A program made the position numbers and the translations under genes. DNA of 64,000 nucleotides, taken from contig SFDX01000008.1 of assembly GCA_004557455.1 (NCBI GenBank), positions 13,998-77,997 of the forward strand, written 5' to 3'. The notes beneath the pieces were generated by a model that saw only the letters and a program-made list of their open reading frames with translations, made no database searches and was not told the origin of the DNA. Positions 16,579-25,475 of the stretch are shown piece after piece (within the stretch, counting starts at the first letter, position 1; the number at the start of each line of letters is the position of its first letter). This DNA comes from Akkermansia muciniphila (GTDB taxonomy: Bacteria; Verrucomicrobiota; Verrucomicrobiia; Verrucomicrobiales; Akkermansiaceae).

Positions 16579-17458
16579 GGAGGGAGAAAGGGCGGAAGGA
16601 ATCCGGCTTATTGGTGAGGAGTGCGCGAGCGAACGACTCCACCACCAGTCGGATGATGGAGCGGAGACGGAAACGGCCGGAGGCGTAAGCCCAGGTTGAC
16701 TCCATCATCTCCGCAAAACGGCCCGCCATCAGGGCCTTATCGTGCATTTCATCCAAGTTTCGCATCACTGTCAGCTCCACACAGCATCGAAAAGGCTCGA
16801 TGAGGTCGCAGGCGAGGCTGGGGCGGCTGCGGCGCAGGCGGTGGATAATGGCGATACCGGGCTCCAGACCGGAGGCGATGCACTGCCACTCCAGCGCATG
16901 GTAGAGGAAAGCGTAGCCATAGTTGAGGGCAACATTCAGGGGAGCAGATGCTTGGCGGTGCTCCCTCGTGAAGAGATCCTGCGAGGCTGCCTTGAAGTAC
17001 ATAGCCCAGAAGAACTTGGCCCACTTGGCCTCCAGCCTCAGGATTCGGTTATAGGAATTTGCCGCCAGCCGGGGCAGGGGAGCCAGCGCGGGATTGAGCG
17101 AGCGAATGAGCGTGTGCTGGTTGGCCACCTTGGTGAAGAGAATGGCGGAAGCATACTTGGTCCCCACCTTGGCCTGCAGGTTGCAGAGGCGGAAGGTGGC
17201 ATCCGGGTTCACATAGCGGCAGCGGGGCAGCAGGGCTGCGGTATCCCACTTGCCAGTACGCTTATTCCAGCGTGCCATCACCACGGGACACTGCTGCGCC
17301 GCCGCAATCAGAGCCTGCTGGCTCCAATCTGCCCGCGCCGCCAGGCACTGGACGGAGCCCAGTACCTGCAGCGCAATGCGTTTATCCCCGCAGACGAGCA
17401 TGCCGTCCGCAAGTCGCAGGTTGACATTCTCGCGTGCAAGAATAAGATGGTGAATCAT
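16556..17458 (-). CDS. cas1: CRISPR-associated integrase Cas1
   Basis: A 300-residue Cas1, the metal-dependent integrase for spacer acquisition. The N-terminal beta domain covers about residues 1-85 and the helical catalytic domain the rest. The three metal ligands are visible: Glu in ILRLEAKWAKFFW (about 146), His in GIAIIHRLRRSRPSL (about 206) and Asp in LACDLIEPFR (about 220). It overlaps the cas9 stop by four bases (ATGA) and cas2 by 23, so the three proteins are made from one message. There is no csn2 or cas4, as expected for subtype II-C. Confidence 0.97.
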   Translation of the reverse strand: MIHHLILARENVNLRLADGMLVCGDKRIALQVLGSVQCLAARADWSQQALIAAAQQCPVVMARWNKRTGKWDTAALLPRCRYVNPDATFRLCNLQAKVGTKYASAILFTKVANQHTLIRSLNPALAPLPRLAANSYNRILRLEAKWAKFFWAMYFKAASQDLFTREHRQASAPLNVALNYGYAFLYHALEWQCIASGLEPGIAIIHRLRRSRPSLACDLIEPFRCCVELTVMRNLDEMHDKALMAGRFAEMMESTWAYASGRFRLRSIIRLVVESFARALLTNKPDSFRPFSLHARDACL

Positions 17459-20400
17459 ACAGGAGGAGTGAGCCCCAGCGTGCTTGCTTGTTCTGCTGCT
17501 TTTGGAATCCCAAGAAGGGAAACCAGATCCTCGGGATTAGCTTTGGTTAATGCCTTCGTATTCTTGTTTGTTATGGATTTGAATTCAAGTTCTTTCTTTT
17601 GCTTGATAGCCGTCACTTCCCCCCAAGTTTTAATAGGAGTTACTCCATTTCCTCCCTCCTTGTATTCCAAAGAGAAAGTCAGAAGGAACACATCCCCCTT
17701 ACGGAAGGTGGCGACTTTGACCGCATGGGGCGGCAGGGTTCCGCAGATGAGGTGCATTAGATCCTTCTCACCCGTGCGCTCGAGCAGTTTCAGCAGGTAC
17801 TCCGGAGCGTTAGCTGTCCCACGCCAGGGTAAGCCCATCCGCTTGATGCCGAGGAGGGCTTCACGCGTAGGGATAATACGCTTGTAGTACTGCCAGCAGG
17901 CTTTCTTGGCATTCCAACCGAGCCAAATTTCCATGCGGTCATTGGCAGAATCCAACTTACGGAGTTGGTCGAACTTGCCGGCGGGGGTGATAATACCGCT
18001 CCATCCCAGCGGGGAGCCGGAGAGATTGCCCTTACTGTCGAATTTATGAATACTGCGCACGGGCGTACCATTGGACAGGGTCAGCGGTGCGGAGGTAGGT
18101 GCGTCGTCCTGTGTGGAGGGTTGACGTTTTTCGAGCCAGCGTTCCACCTCTTTTTCCGAGGGAGCGTGGCGCAGGTTCATGCGTTGCATGCTCTTGACGA
18201 GATCCGATGACTTAGCCTTGTCGGGTATGGGAGCTCGTTGGCCGGTGGTACCATCTTCTGCGCAGCTCCAGAAGGTGCTGTCGCCCAAGCTTCTGTATTT
18301 GCTGCGGCTGCGCAGCTTGATGATGGGGCAATAGGAACCATCTCGCATGAGCGCCTCGAAGTCCGGCACAGGCAAGCCCCCGATGAATTTGAGCCTGCGG
18401 TTGGTGCGACCGGGGCGGTCGGTGGAGGGGACCAGTACGGTGGTGAAGCAGCCCTTGTAGTGTACATCATTCAGCCCTGTCGGGGGCAGGCAGGTCATCA
18501 CCGCTGCATCGAAGCGGTGATGGGTGTGCGTAGCGCGGTCCTTGTGATAGTCCCAAGGTAACAGGGTGAAACGCGCGGCGGCCGTGTGCTTACCATGCGG
18601 GTTACCGATGCGGAGGCGGATGGCCTCGGCGTCCCGTTCGATACCCAGCCACAGAGCTACCATATTGCGCAGCTCACGAGCGAGCTGAGAGGTACGCGTC
18701 ATGTTCGCGAAATCGGGGAAAGTTTGACCATCCTTGGGGGCGAAGAAGAAGAGAGTGCGTTTCTCCTGCGGCCAAAAGAACTTGGCAGACAACTTAGCCA
18801 TGGCATCGAGACTGAGCCAGCCGGGGAGTCCGGCGGCTGCGGCCTCTACCGGGGTGCGGTCACCCATCTCTTGGTTGACCTTGGCCGAGGTGAGCACCAA
18901 GTTGTCCGCCATGTAGAGCCCACCCCGAGAATCCGGATAAAGGTGCGCGAGCTGGAGCTGCGGATCGAAGGGATTGGTGCCCAGTTCCTGCCCGGTGAAG
19001 GGACAGAGAGCAGGCGTGGTCTTGGTGCCGCCCTGCTGGCGGAACAGCTGCAGGCGCAGGCGGTCCCCTTTTCGTTTCGGGTCGCCGCCGAAATCCTCGA
19101 TGAGTTTATCCATGGAGTCGCGGCGCTTCTTGTGTTCCTTGGTGATCTCGGCTGCTTGATCCTTGTTGGCTGCGGCATCCCGCACACATTCAATGATGAC
19201 GTAATCCGGGACGGTCTTGCCGCCGAGCACGTCCTTGAGCTCCTTCTCAAAGATTCTCTGTAACAGGCCGACCGTGGCGAAGGTGCGGTGATCTTTGCGA
19301 AGGGAACCGAGTAACGTCTGCACCTGCGGATAAATACCCCCGTAGTTTTGGATGAGGCTGCGCTGTTCGTAGAACTTCGCCTCCGTCTTCCACTCCTCGA
19401 TGGCCTGCGGGCGGAAGCATGTTCCGTCCGAGGTGGCAGCTGCAACCATGGCGCGGGCGGCAGCGGCGCACATGCCGGCGCGTCCGGCTCTCTCCGTGGC
19501 GCGGGGGGCACAGATGTCGCACAGTTGATCCAGTAGTTCCTTGTTGCGTTCTGTGGTGGGCGTTGAGAGCGGAGCCAGGGCTTTCTTCAGCACGGACTTC
19601 ACCTCGGTGGTGCGGGCAAAGCCCTTGCGGATACCCTCCACCAAGGCCTTGACGGCATGCTCCGGAAGCAATTCACGCGAGGTTGGGCCCTTCTTGACCG
19701 CAAGATTAAAGGTGCGGTTGGAGACAAAATCCAGCAGCTTCCACAGCATGATGTCCGTATCTCCGTTGCTGCCACACTTTTGGCGCGGCAGTTCCAGCCA
19801 CTCGCAATAGGGACAATCCTTCACCTTGCGCTCGAAGTGGCTCTGACTCTCCTCCGCTGTTTTGCGGTTGTAGTAGAAAATGGCTCGCTCTTTGTTCTCC
19901 CCGGTGCAGGGCAGGAAGAGTGCTTGCAGGAAGTCATCGCAGTCCTTGATAAGGTGGCGATGGCGCTCGATGATCTCCTGCAGGTGACTGCGCACATGGG
20001 CGCGGGGGAAGTTGAAGCCGCGAGCCTTGCGCTCATTGAGGTGTTTGCGAGCATAGGCTGCCAAGATGGCGGGGATGCCCTCCTGCTTTTCCTTGGCGTG
20101 ACGCTCATCCACCAGCTTGCACCAAGCATCGCACTCCGCCGGGGTGAGTTCCTTGTCTTTCTTGGTGAGCACGGTGGTGAGGGCCTTGAGGTTGGCGCAC
20201 ATGGTGGCATCGACCATGTTGGATTTCAGCCAACTCTCGGCGTCCTTCAAGTTGGTGGAGTCACCCCAAGGCATGCTGCCGGCCCCCTTGCCGGTGAGCG
20301 CGTAGTAGTCATAGCCGCGATGCTCCACGCAGGAGCGAATACAGATGGAGAGGGCTTCCTTGGAGGCCAGCGTACCGGTGATGGCACGGTGGCGCAGCAG

Positions 20401-20727
20401 GAAGGGATCACTGCGGGACAGAATGTCGTCCGATACCCAAGGGAGGTCGTGCTGCAGGAAGAGCTCCTTCAGCCGGCGCATGCGCTTGCGGCGATTCTTG
20501 CGGGCATGCCGAGCCGCGCGGTACTGTCGGCGATTCGCCAGCGCCTTGGCCTCCGGCAGATTTACCAGCAGTGATTTACAAAAAAGCCATTCTTTCCCGC
20601 GGCGCACGGCGATGCCTATGCCCTCGATGCCGACATCCACCGCCAGCACCACGCTGTCTTCCGCAAAGAAAGGATCATCGCGCCATGCCTGAAGCGCAGC
20701 CTGATTCCAAAATGTGTTTTCGTCCAT
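17455..20727 (-). CDS. cas9: Type II-C Cas9 effector nuclease
   Basis: A 1090-residue RNA-guided nuclease of compact II-C size. RuvC-I has Asp31 (LAVDVGIEGIGIAV) and the arginine-rich bridge helix spans about 65-90 (RRQYRAARHARKNRRKR). RuvC-II has Glu513 (VIIECVRD). The HNH domain has His595 and a downstream Asn (ADNLVL). RuvC-III has His736-737 and Asp740 (HHRFDAAV). The C-terminal 300 residues form the PAM-interacting region. In the HNH core the usual DH is AH: Ala594 stands where many Cas9 proteins have a metal-binding Asp. A CPYC/KCG cysteine pair lies before RuvC-II. A 28-residue head precedes RuvC-I. The promoter (TTGCCG, 17 bases, CATAAT) ends 6 bases before the ATG. Confidence 0.98.
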   Translation of the reverse strand: MDENTFWNQAALQAWRDDPFFAEDSVVLAVDVGIEGIGIAVRRGKEWLFCKSLLVNLPEAKALANRRQYRAARHARKNRRKRMRRLKELFLQHDLPWVSDDILSRSDPFLLRHRAITGTLASKEALSICIRSCVEHRGYDYYALTGKGAGSMPWGDSTNLKDAESWLKSNMVDATMCANLKALTTVLTKKDKELTPAECDAWCKLVDERHAKEKQEGIPAILAAYARKHLNERKARGFNFPRAHVRSHLQEIIERHRHLIKDCDDFLQALFLPCTGENKERAIFYYNRKTAEESQSHFERKVKDCPYCEWLELPRQKCGSNGDTDIMLWKLLDFVSNRTFNLAVKKGPTSRELLPEHAVKALVEGIRKGFARTTEVKSVLKKALAPLSTPTTERNKELLDQLCDICAPRATERAGRAGMCAAAARAMVAAATSDGTCFRPQAIEEWKTEAKFYEQRSLIQNYGGIYPQVQTLLGSLRKDHRTFATVGLLQRIFEKELKDVLGGKTVPDYVIIECVRDAAANKDQAAEITKEHKKRRDSMDKLIEDFGGDPKRKGDRLRLQLFRQQGGTKTTPALCPFTGQELGTNPFDPQLQLAHLYPDSRGGLYMADNLVLTSAKVNQEMGDRTPVEAAAAGLPGWLSLDAMAKLSAKFFWPQEKRTLFFFAPKDGQTFPDFANMTRTSQLARELRNMVALWLGIERDAEAIRLRIGNPHGKHTAAARFTLLPWDYHKDRATHTHHRFDAAVMTCLPPTGLNDVHYKGCFTTVLVPSTDRPGRTNRRLKFIGGLPVPDFEALMRDGSYCPIIKLRSRSKYRSLGDSTFWSCAEDGTTGQRAPIPDKAKSSDLVKSMQRMNLRHAPSEKEVERWLEKRQPSTQDDAPTSAPLTLSNGTPVRSIHKFDSKGNLSGSPLGWSGIITPAGKFDQLRKLDSANDRMEIWLGWNAKKACWQYYKRIIPTREALLGIKRMGLPWRGTANAPEYLLKLLERTGEKDLMHLICGTLPPHAVKVATFRKGDVFLLTFSLEYKEGGNGVTPIKTWGEVTAIKQKKELEFKSITNKNTKALTKANPEDLVSLLGIPKAAEQASTLGLTPPV

Positions 20728-20733
20728 GCCCCT

Positions 20734-20762
20734 ATTATGACTGATTTATAACGAGACGGCAA
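20734..20762 (-). promoter_or_regulatory. Promoter of the cas9-cas1-cas2 operon, leaderless type
   Basis: TTGCCG, 17 bases, CATAAT, then 6 bases to the ATG at 20727. Confidence 0.6.
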
Positions 20763-20804
20763 GTAAAAAATAGGAACCGATTCGATTTTTTTTGCAAAAA
20801 AGAC

Positions 20805-20833
20805 TTGCAATGTACCCTCCGATGTGCTACAGT
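20805..20833 (+). promoter_or_regulatory. tracrRNA promoter
   Basis: TTGCAA, 17 bases, TACAGT, placing the start at about 20840, directly at the anti-repeat. Confidence 0.65.
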
Positions 20834-20836
20834 AAA

Positions 20837-20957
20837 GCCACTTCGAAATCGGCACCCATGGGCACCGCAAGGTGGCGTAGGAGAGCGTCTCGCCCATGAC
20901 CACGGTGTGACTCCGCTACATCCCTGTCCTCCCCCGGGAGGGCAGGGTAACTTTTTG
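20837..20957 (+). ncRNA. tracrRNA
   Basis: Bases 20841-20849 (CTTCGAAAT) are the exact complement of the first nine bases of the CRISPR repeat. After a two-by-two bulge (CA opposite CA), GC at 20837-20838 pairs again, the bulged anti-repeat duplex typical of tracrRNA. Downstream are a GCAA-loop hairpin (CACC with GGTG, about 20863-20874), a nested stem (GGCG...CGCC enclosing GAGA/TCTC) and a strong terminator: CCCTG and CAGGG around a GGGAGG stem, 20922-20947, with five T at 20952-20956. It is transcribed divergently from cas9. It is too short and structured to be coding. Processing and exact ends are inferred. Confidence 0.85.
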
Positions 20958-21003
20958 TAAACAAGCCGAGAGCCGGTAGTCTGTGCTCCGTACAAAGGCG
21001 TCT

Positions 21004-21219
21004 CTACATCACCATAGATTCTGCCTCGGCGGTGTTGTCCTCGGGTCGAATAATGGAAATCACCGACGCCCCCCGGACTCCTCCGCTTGGCTCAGTAAGG
21101 TAAACCATACTGAGTGAGCCGGTCGATTGCCGGTGCGTGTCCTTCAGGGCCGACTTGAGCAGTGCACAAATCCTGTCTGCCTCTGCCTGAGATATATCAT
21201 CTGTGTCGTTAATGGCCAT
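21004..21219 (-). CDS. Small protein of unknown function
   Basis: A 71-residue acidic protein with a helical N-terminal half and a beta-like second half (SLSMVYLTEPSG, then ASVISIIRPED). I recognise no family. It is listed as a real gene because a well-spaced promoter (TTGACG, 17 bases, TATACG) ends 7 bases before the ATG at 21219, as for many host genes here. It lies between the tracrRNA and pheT. Position beside the CRISPR locus may be chance. The longer frame from 21255 would cross the promoter. Confidence 0.55.
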   Translation of the reverse strand: MAINDTDDISQAEADRICALLKSALKDTHRQSTGSLSMVYLTEPSGGVRGASVISIIRPEDNTAEAESMVM

Positions 21220-21226
21220 ATGCTCG

Positions 21227-21255
21227 CGTATATTCCCCGGATCACATTCCGTCAA
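21227..21255 (-). promoter_or_regulatory. Promoter of the 71-residue protein, leaderless type
   Basis: TTGACG, 17 bases, TATACG, then 7 bases to the ATG at 21219. Confidence 0.5.
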
Positions 21256-21350
21256 GCAGAAAAAACAGGAAAAAGCAGGGCAGGGGGTAGTGGGAGGGTG
21301 GCTCCGCTGCCGCGGGTCCCGGGGGAGATGCGGCAGCGGAGTAGGGGGGA

Positions 21351-23846
21351 TCAGCGGAAGGAGACTCCCTTGAGCTTGGAGGCCAGGGCATCCAAGATGC
21401 TCTTGTGAGCGGCGTCTACCTCCGCGGCGGTGAGGGTCTTGCGCGGGTCGCGGTAGAGGAAGGTGTAGGTCGCGGCCTTGCGGTCGGCGGCGAGTTTGGT
21501 GCCGGTCGGGTCACAGAAGATATCCTTGAGGCGGCAGCTCACCAGCAGCTTCTGCTTGGCAGCCTGCACGGCCTTGAGCACCTCCGCGTGGCGCGTGGCG
21601 GCGGGGAGCTCCAGCGAGGCATCGCGGGAGGAGCCGGGGAACTGCGGCAGATCTGCCACCTTGAAGGGAGCCGTTGCCACCTGTTGCAGCTTGCGCAGGT
21701 CCAGCTCCGCATAATAGGTCTCCAAGGGCAGGCTGAGGGCACGGCACTTGGCAGGGGCCACGCGGGCAAAGTAGCCACAGGCTTGGCCGTTCACCTGAAT
21801 ATCCGCACCGATTGCTGCATTCTCCCTGGCCTGTTTAGCAGGCACGAGAGCAATCTCCGCCTTCGGAATGAGTTTGTCCACCACGGCGTGCAGATCCTCG
21901 AAGGAAACGGGGGCCGGCTTGGTCTCCGCCCAGCTTGCGGGGCGCAGCTTGCCGGACATCAGGATGCCCAGCACCTCGTTCTCGATGTCCTTGCCTTTGC
22001 CGCCACCCGTGTTGCGGAACACGCGGCCGCACTCGAAGAATCGCAGCACCTCCTGCCCCTGGTTGACATTGCGGGCAGCCACGGCCAGCAGGCCCGGGGC
22101 CAGCGAGGGACGCAGCGTGCTGTGGTCCTCGGAAATCGGGAGTGCCACGCGGATGACATCCCCCGCCATGAGCGGCTTGATCGGCAGCGCATACTCCACG
22201 GACGCGATGGTCGGGTCGATGCTCTCCGCCGCAATCAGCTTGAAGGTCTGCACCTCCTGGAAACCGGCACCGGCCAGCTTGTGCGACAGTGCCATGCGGA
22301 AATCATGCGCGCGGTCCTGCGGGCTCTCCTCCACATACACCGAGGTGTTCGAGGCAGGGATGTTATCAATACCCCACACACGCACCACCTCCTCCAGCAG
22401 GTCGCAGCTGCGTTTCAGATCCAGACGCCAGGGCGGGCAATCCCAGCTCCCCTTGCCGTCCGTGTCCCGCAGACCGAGGTTCTTGAGGATGGAAGAGGCC
22501 TCCATGTGCGGCACAGAAGCGGCAGTCATCACATCCAGCTCCTTCCAATCCAGCTTCACGTTATCAAGCGCGTAGTAGATCTTGGCCTCCGTACCCTGCT
22601 CCAGCACGGTAGCGGTGGGCGCGCACTCCTCCGGAACGTGGCAGGGGGCCTGACCGCCCACGAGGATGGGCTCCGCCTTGCCGCCGGCGCATTCCAGGAT
22701 GAGCTGCACGGCCCGGGCGGCGGCGCGCAGCACATTCCACGGCGAGGTGCCGCGCTCGAAACGGTACGAGGAATCCGACCCCAACCCCAAGCGGCGGCTC
22801 GTGTAGCGGATGCTGCTGCGCTCAAACCAAGCACTCTCCAGCACGATGTCCGTGGTGCCCTCCGTTACGCCGGAGTCCAGTCCGCCCATCACACCGCCCA
22901 AAGCCAAAGCCGCACCGCTTGCATCGGAGATGACGATGTCCTGCGGCGTGAGCGTGTACTGCTCATTCATCAGGCTGGTGAAGGCCTCCCCCTCTGCCGC
23001 GCGGCGGATGTTCAGGCCGCCCGTGAGCTTCGCCGCATCGAAAGCGTGCAGCGGGTGACCCAGCTCAAAGAGGCAGTAGTTCGTGATGTCCACCACATTG
23101 TTGATGGGACGCAGACCGATGGCCGTCAGACGGTCCGCCAGCCACTCTGGGGAGGGGCCGATCTTCACGCCGCTGATCTTGGTAGCCGTGTACAGCGGGC
23201 ACACCTCCGGGGCGGAGAGCGTGATGAAATCCCCCGCCGGTTTGGTCCGGGCGGCAGCGGTCGCGGCCTCTGCGGGATCCGCCTTCAATGTGCGGCCCGT
23301 GATGCCCGCCAGCTCCCGCGCCATACCCCAGTGGCTCAGCAGGTCCGGGCGGTTCGGGGTAATCTCCAGCTCAAAAATGGTATCCGTGGGCACGAAATTA
23401 CGCACGGGGGTGCCGATCTCGTACTCCTGCGGCAGAATCCAGAGCCCGTGCTCTTTGTCCGGCAGACCGAGCTCCGAGGCCGAGCAGAGCATGCCGTTGC
23501 TGGCCACGCCGCGCAGCTTGCCCTCCTTGATCTCCCAGCCGCCGGGCAGCACGGCCCCGGGCAGGGCGCAGGGCACTTTATCCCCTACCTTGTAATTCTG
23601 CGCGCCGCAGACGATCTGGCGCAGGGAACCCTCACCGGCGTCCACCTGACAGCAGTTCAGGTGGTCACTGCCCTCCACCGGGGTTTTCTCCACCACTCGG
23701 GCCACCACCACGGCATCCGTCGAGACGCCGCGCTCGTGAATCCCCTCTACCTCAATCCCCGCGAAGGTGAGCATATCCGCCATCTCGCGTGTGCCGAGTC
23801 CCTCCAGGTCAATGTAAGCAGAAAGCCAGTTTAAGGAAACATTCAT
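21351..23846 (-). CDS. pheT: Phenylalanine-tRNA ligase beta subunit
   Basis: An 831-residue subunit of the heterotetrameric PheRS that charges tRNA-Phe. In order it has the tRNA-binding OB domain (about 40-150, VEGSDHLNCCQVDAG), the B3/B4 editing domain (TRKxD-like ITPNRPDLLSHWGMARELAG, and NNVVDITNYCLFELGHPLHAFD), B5, the catalytic-like domain (FFECGRVFRN) and the C-terminal anticodon-binding FDX-ACB domain (from about 735, LPQFPGSSRDASLELP). It is slightly longer than average. It follows pheS by 23 bases in one operon. The start at 23846 (MNVSLNWLSAYIDL) is standard for the family. Confidence 0.97.
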   Translation of the reverse strand: MNVSLNWLSAYIDLEGLGTREMADMLTFAGIEVEGIHERGVSTDAVVVARVVEKTPVEGSDHLNCCQVDAGEGSLRQIVCGAQNYKVGDKVPCALPGAVLPGGWEIKEGKLRGVASNGMLCSASELGLPDKEHGLWILPQEYEIGTPVRNFVPTDTIFELEITPNRPDLLSHWGMARELAGITGRTLKADPAEAATAAARTKPAGDFITLSAPEVCPLYTATKISGVKIGPSPEWLADRLTAIGLRPINNVVDITNYCLFELGHPLHAFDAAKLTGGLNIRRAAEGEAFTSLMNEQYTLTPQDIVISDASGAALALGGVMGGLDSGVTEGTTDIVLESAWFERSSIRYTSRRLGLGSDSSYRFERGTSPWNVLRAAARAVQLILECAGGKAEPILVGGQAPCHVPEECAPTATVLEQGTEAKIYYALDNVKLDWKELDVMTAASVPHMEASSILKNLGLRDTDGKGSWDCPPWRLDLKRSCDLLEEVVRVWGIDNIPASNTSVYVEESPQDRAHDFRMALSHKLAGAGFQEVQTFKLIAAESIDPTIASVEYALPIKPLMAGDVIRVALPISEDHSTLRPSLAPGLLAVAARNVNQGQEVLRFFECGRVFRNTGGGKGKDIENEVLGILMSGKLRPASWAETKPAPVSFEDLHAVVDKLIPKAEIALVPAKQARENAAIGADIQVNGQACGYFARVAPAKCRALSLPLETYYAELDLRKLQQVATAPFKVADLPQFPGSSRDASLELPAATRHAEVLKAVQAAKQKLLVSCRLKDIFCDPTGTKLAADRKAATYTFLYRDPRKTLTAAEVDAAHKSILDALASKLKGVSFR

Positions 23847-23869
23847 ATTGCGTGATAATGTAAGTGGGT

Positions 23870-24880
23870 TCAGTGGAATTGGGAGAGGAAGCGCACATCG
23901 TTCTCAATAAGCAGGCGGATGTCCCGGATGCCCCAGCGGATCATGGCCAAGCGCTCCAAGCCGATGCCGAAGGCGAAGCCCGTGCAGCCGGTGTAGAGCT
24001 GCTTGCCCGTGGCCTTGTCAATGTTCTCGAACACGGCGGGGTTCACCATGCCGCAGCCGGCAATCTCAATCCAGCGCGGGGCCTGACCCGTGGCCTGCAG
24101 CAGCACGTCAATCTCGAAGCTAGGCTCCGTGAAGGGGAAGAAATGCGGGCGGAAGCGCACCGCCGTCTCGCTGCCGAAGAGGGCCTTCAGGAAGTACTCC
24201 AGCGTGCCCTTGAGGTCGCCGACGCTCACCGCCTTGTCCACATACAGGCCCTCAATCTGATTGAAAGCGGAGAGGTGGGTGGCATCGATGGCATCGCGGC
24301 GGAAAGCGGAGCCGGGGCAGATGATACGCACGGGCGGGGCCTGCTTCTCCATGGTGCGGGCCTGCACAGTGCTGGTCTGCGTGCGCAGCAGCTTGCCGCT
24401 GTCAAAATAGAAGGTGTCTTTCTCATTGCGGGCGGGATGGTCCGCCGGGGTGTTCAGGGCATCGAAGCAGTGCCACTCGTCCTCAATCTCCGGACCATCG
24501 GAAAGGGTGAAGCCCATGCGGCGCAAGATGCGCACCGCCTCATCGCGCACCTGGCTGATGGGGTGCAAGCCGCCCTCGGGCAGCTCCGCCCCGGGCATGG
24601 TCAGGTCGATGCCGCTCACCAGCGCGGCGTCCAAGGCTGCCTGCAGCTCACCCTTGCGGGCCTCCAGCGCGGCGGTGATGGCGGCGCGGGCCTCGTTCAA
24701 CATGGCCCCCACAGCCGGCTTCTCTTCCTTGGGTACATCGCGCATCCCCTGTTGCACTTGGGTAAGGCTTCCTTTCTTGCCGAGAATGCCCACGCGCGCG
24801 TCCTCCAGCCCCTTCATGTCCGCCACGGCGGCTATCCGGGCCAGTGCTGCCTGCTGTACACTTGCTATCTTGTCTTTCAT
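23870..24880 (-). CDS. pheS: Phenylalanine-tRNA ligase alpha subunit
   Basis: A 336-residue class II aminoacyl-tRNA synthetase subunit with the catalytic core: an N-terminal coiled coil (about 1-85), motif 2 (VRFRPHFFPFTEPSFEIDV) and motif 3 (GFAFGIGLERLAMIRWGI) near the C-terminus. It pairs with PheT. The promoter (TTGACA, 16 bases, TATAGT) leaves a 14-base gap before the ATG. No leader peptide or T-box is visible, so I see no attenuation of the operon. Confidence 0.97.
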   Translation of the reverse strand: MKDKIASVQQAALARIAAVADMKGLEDARVGILGKKGSLTQVQQGMRDVPKEEKPAVGAMLNEARAAITAALEARKGELQAALDAALVSGIDLTMPGAELPEGGLHPISQVRDEAVRILRRMGFTLSDGPEIEDEWHCFDALNTPADHPARNEKDTFYFDSGKLLRTQTSTVQARTMEKQAPPVRIICPGSAFRRDAIDATHLSAFNQIEGLYVDKAVSVGDLKGTLEYFLKALFGSETAVRFRPHFFPFTEPSFEIDVLLQATGQAPRWIEIAGCGMVNPAVFENIDKATGKQLYTGCTGFAFGIGLERLAMIRWGIRDIRLLIENDVRFLSQFH

Positions 24881-24894
24881 AACCGGTTCCGCTT

Positions 24895-24922
24895 ACTATA
24901 CGCGCGCCGGGCCGCTTGTCAA
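24895..24922 (-). promoter_or_regulatory. pheST promoter
   Basis: TTGACA, 16 bases, TATAGT, then 14 bases to the pheS ATG, a very short leader. Confidence 0.65.
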
Positions 24923-25091
24923 GCCTAAACTATGCCTGCATTCGCCCCCGTTCAGCAGCCTGTACCCCGCCCTTGTGTCATACCCCCAACGTGTTTTTTC
25001 ACTTTTCTTGACAAAATGCTTGACCTGTCGGGAAAAATGGAGTAAACTCTGCCGCCGTTCCCGGACAACATCAACCACGAAAGAAGTAAAT

Positions 25092-25331
25092 ATGCGTTCT
25101 GTTACAGTACGAAAGGGTGAACCGATTGACCGCGCGCTGAAGCGCCTGAAGACGAAGCTGGATACCGAGGGTGTCTACGAGGAGATGCGCCGTCGTCGCG
25201 CATTTGAGAACCCCATGGATGAGAAGCGCCGCAAGGCTCGCTCCGCGAGCAAGCGCAACAAGGTAAAGTGGCGTTTCACCAACAAGGAGGAAATCCCTGC
25301 TTCTGCCGTTACCCCGGCCCCCGAGGCCTGA
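25092..25331 (+). CDS. rpsU: Small ribosomal subunit protein bS21
   Basis: A 79-residue basic protein. It opens with SVTVRKGEPIDRALKRLKTKL and continues RRRRAFENPMDEKRRKARSASKRNK, the family pattern. bS21 helps the 30S subunit bind mRNA near the Shine-Dalgarno helix. The tail is longer than usual (AVTPAPEA). Unlike its neighbours it has a leader of about 45 bases after a TTGACC/TAAACT promoter at about 25028-25056, with a purine-rich stretch before the ATG. Its own terminator follows. Confidence 0.95.
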   Translation: MRSVTVRKGEPIDRALKRLKTKLDTEGVYEEMRRRRAFENPMDEKRRKARSASKRNKVKWRFTNKEEIPASAVTPAPEA

Positions 25332-25356
25332 TCCCCATCCGTTCGGGAAAGTTTTT

Positions 25357-25395
25357 GAGGAGGAGCACCCGCACAGGGTTCTCCTCCTTGCTTTT
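25357..25395 (+). terminator. Terminator of rpsU
   Basis: GAGGAGGAG pairs with CTCCTCC around an 18-base loop, followed by a T-rich run. Confidence 0.65.
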
Positions 25396-25436
25396 GCCCC
25401 GGCGGTGCCTTTTTACGCAGCGGGCGCAGCTTTGTA

Positions 25437-25466
25437 TTGACGCGGCCCACCCGGAGGGGGTATAAT
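25437..25466 (+). promoter_or_regulatory. Promoter of the thioredoxin gene, near-leaderless
   Basis: TTGACG, 18 bases, TATAAT, then 9 bases to the ATG at 25476. Confidence 0.65.
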
Positions 25467-25475
25467 GGGCGCGTT

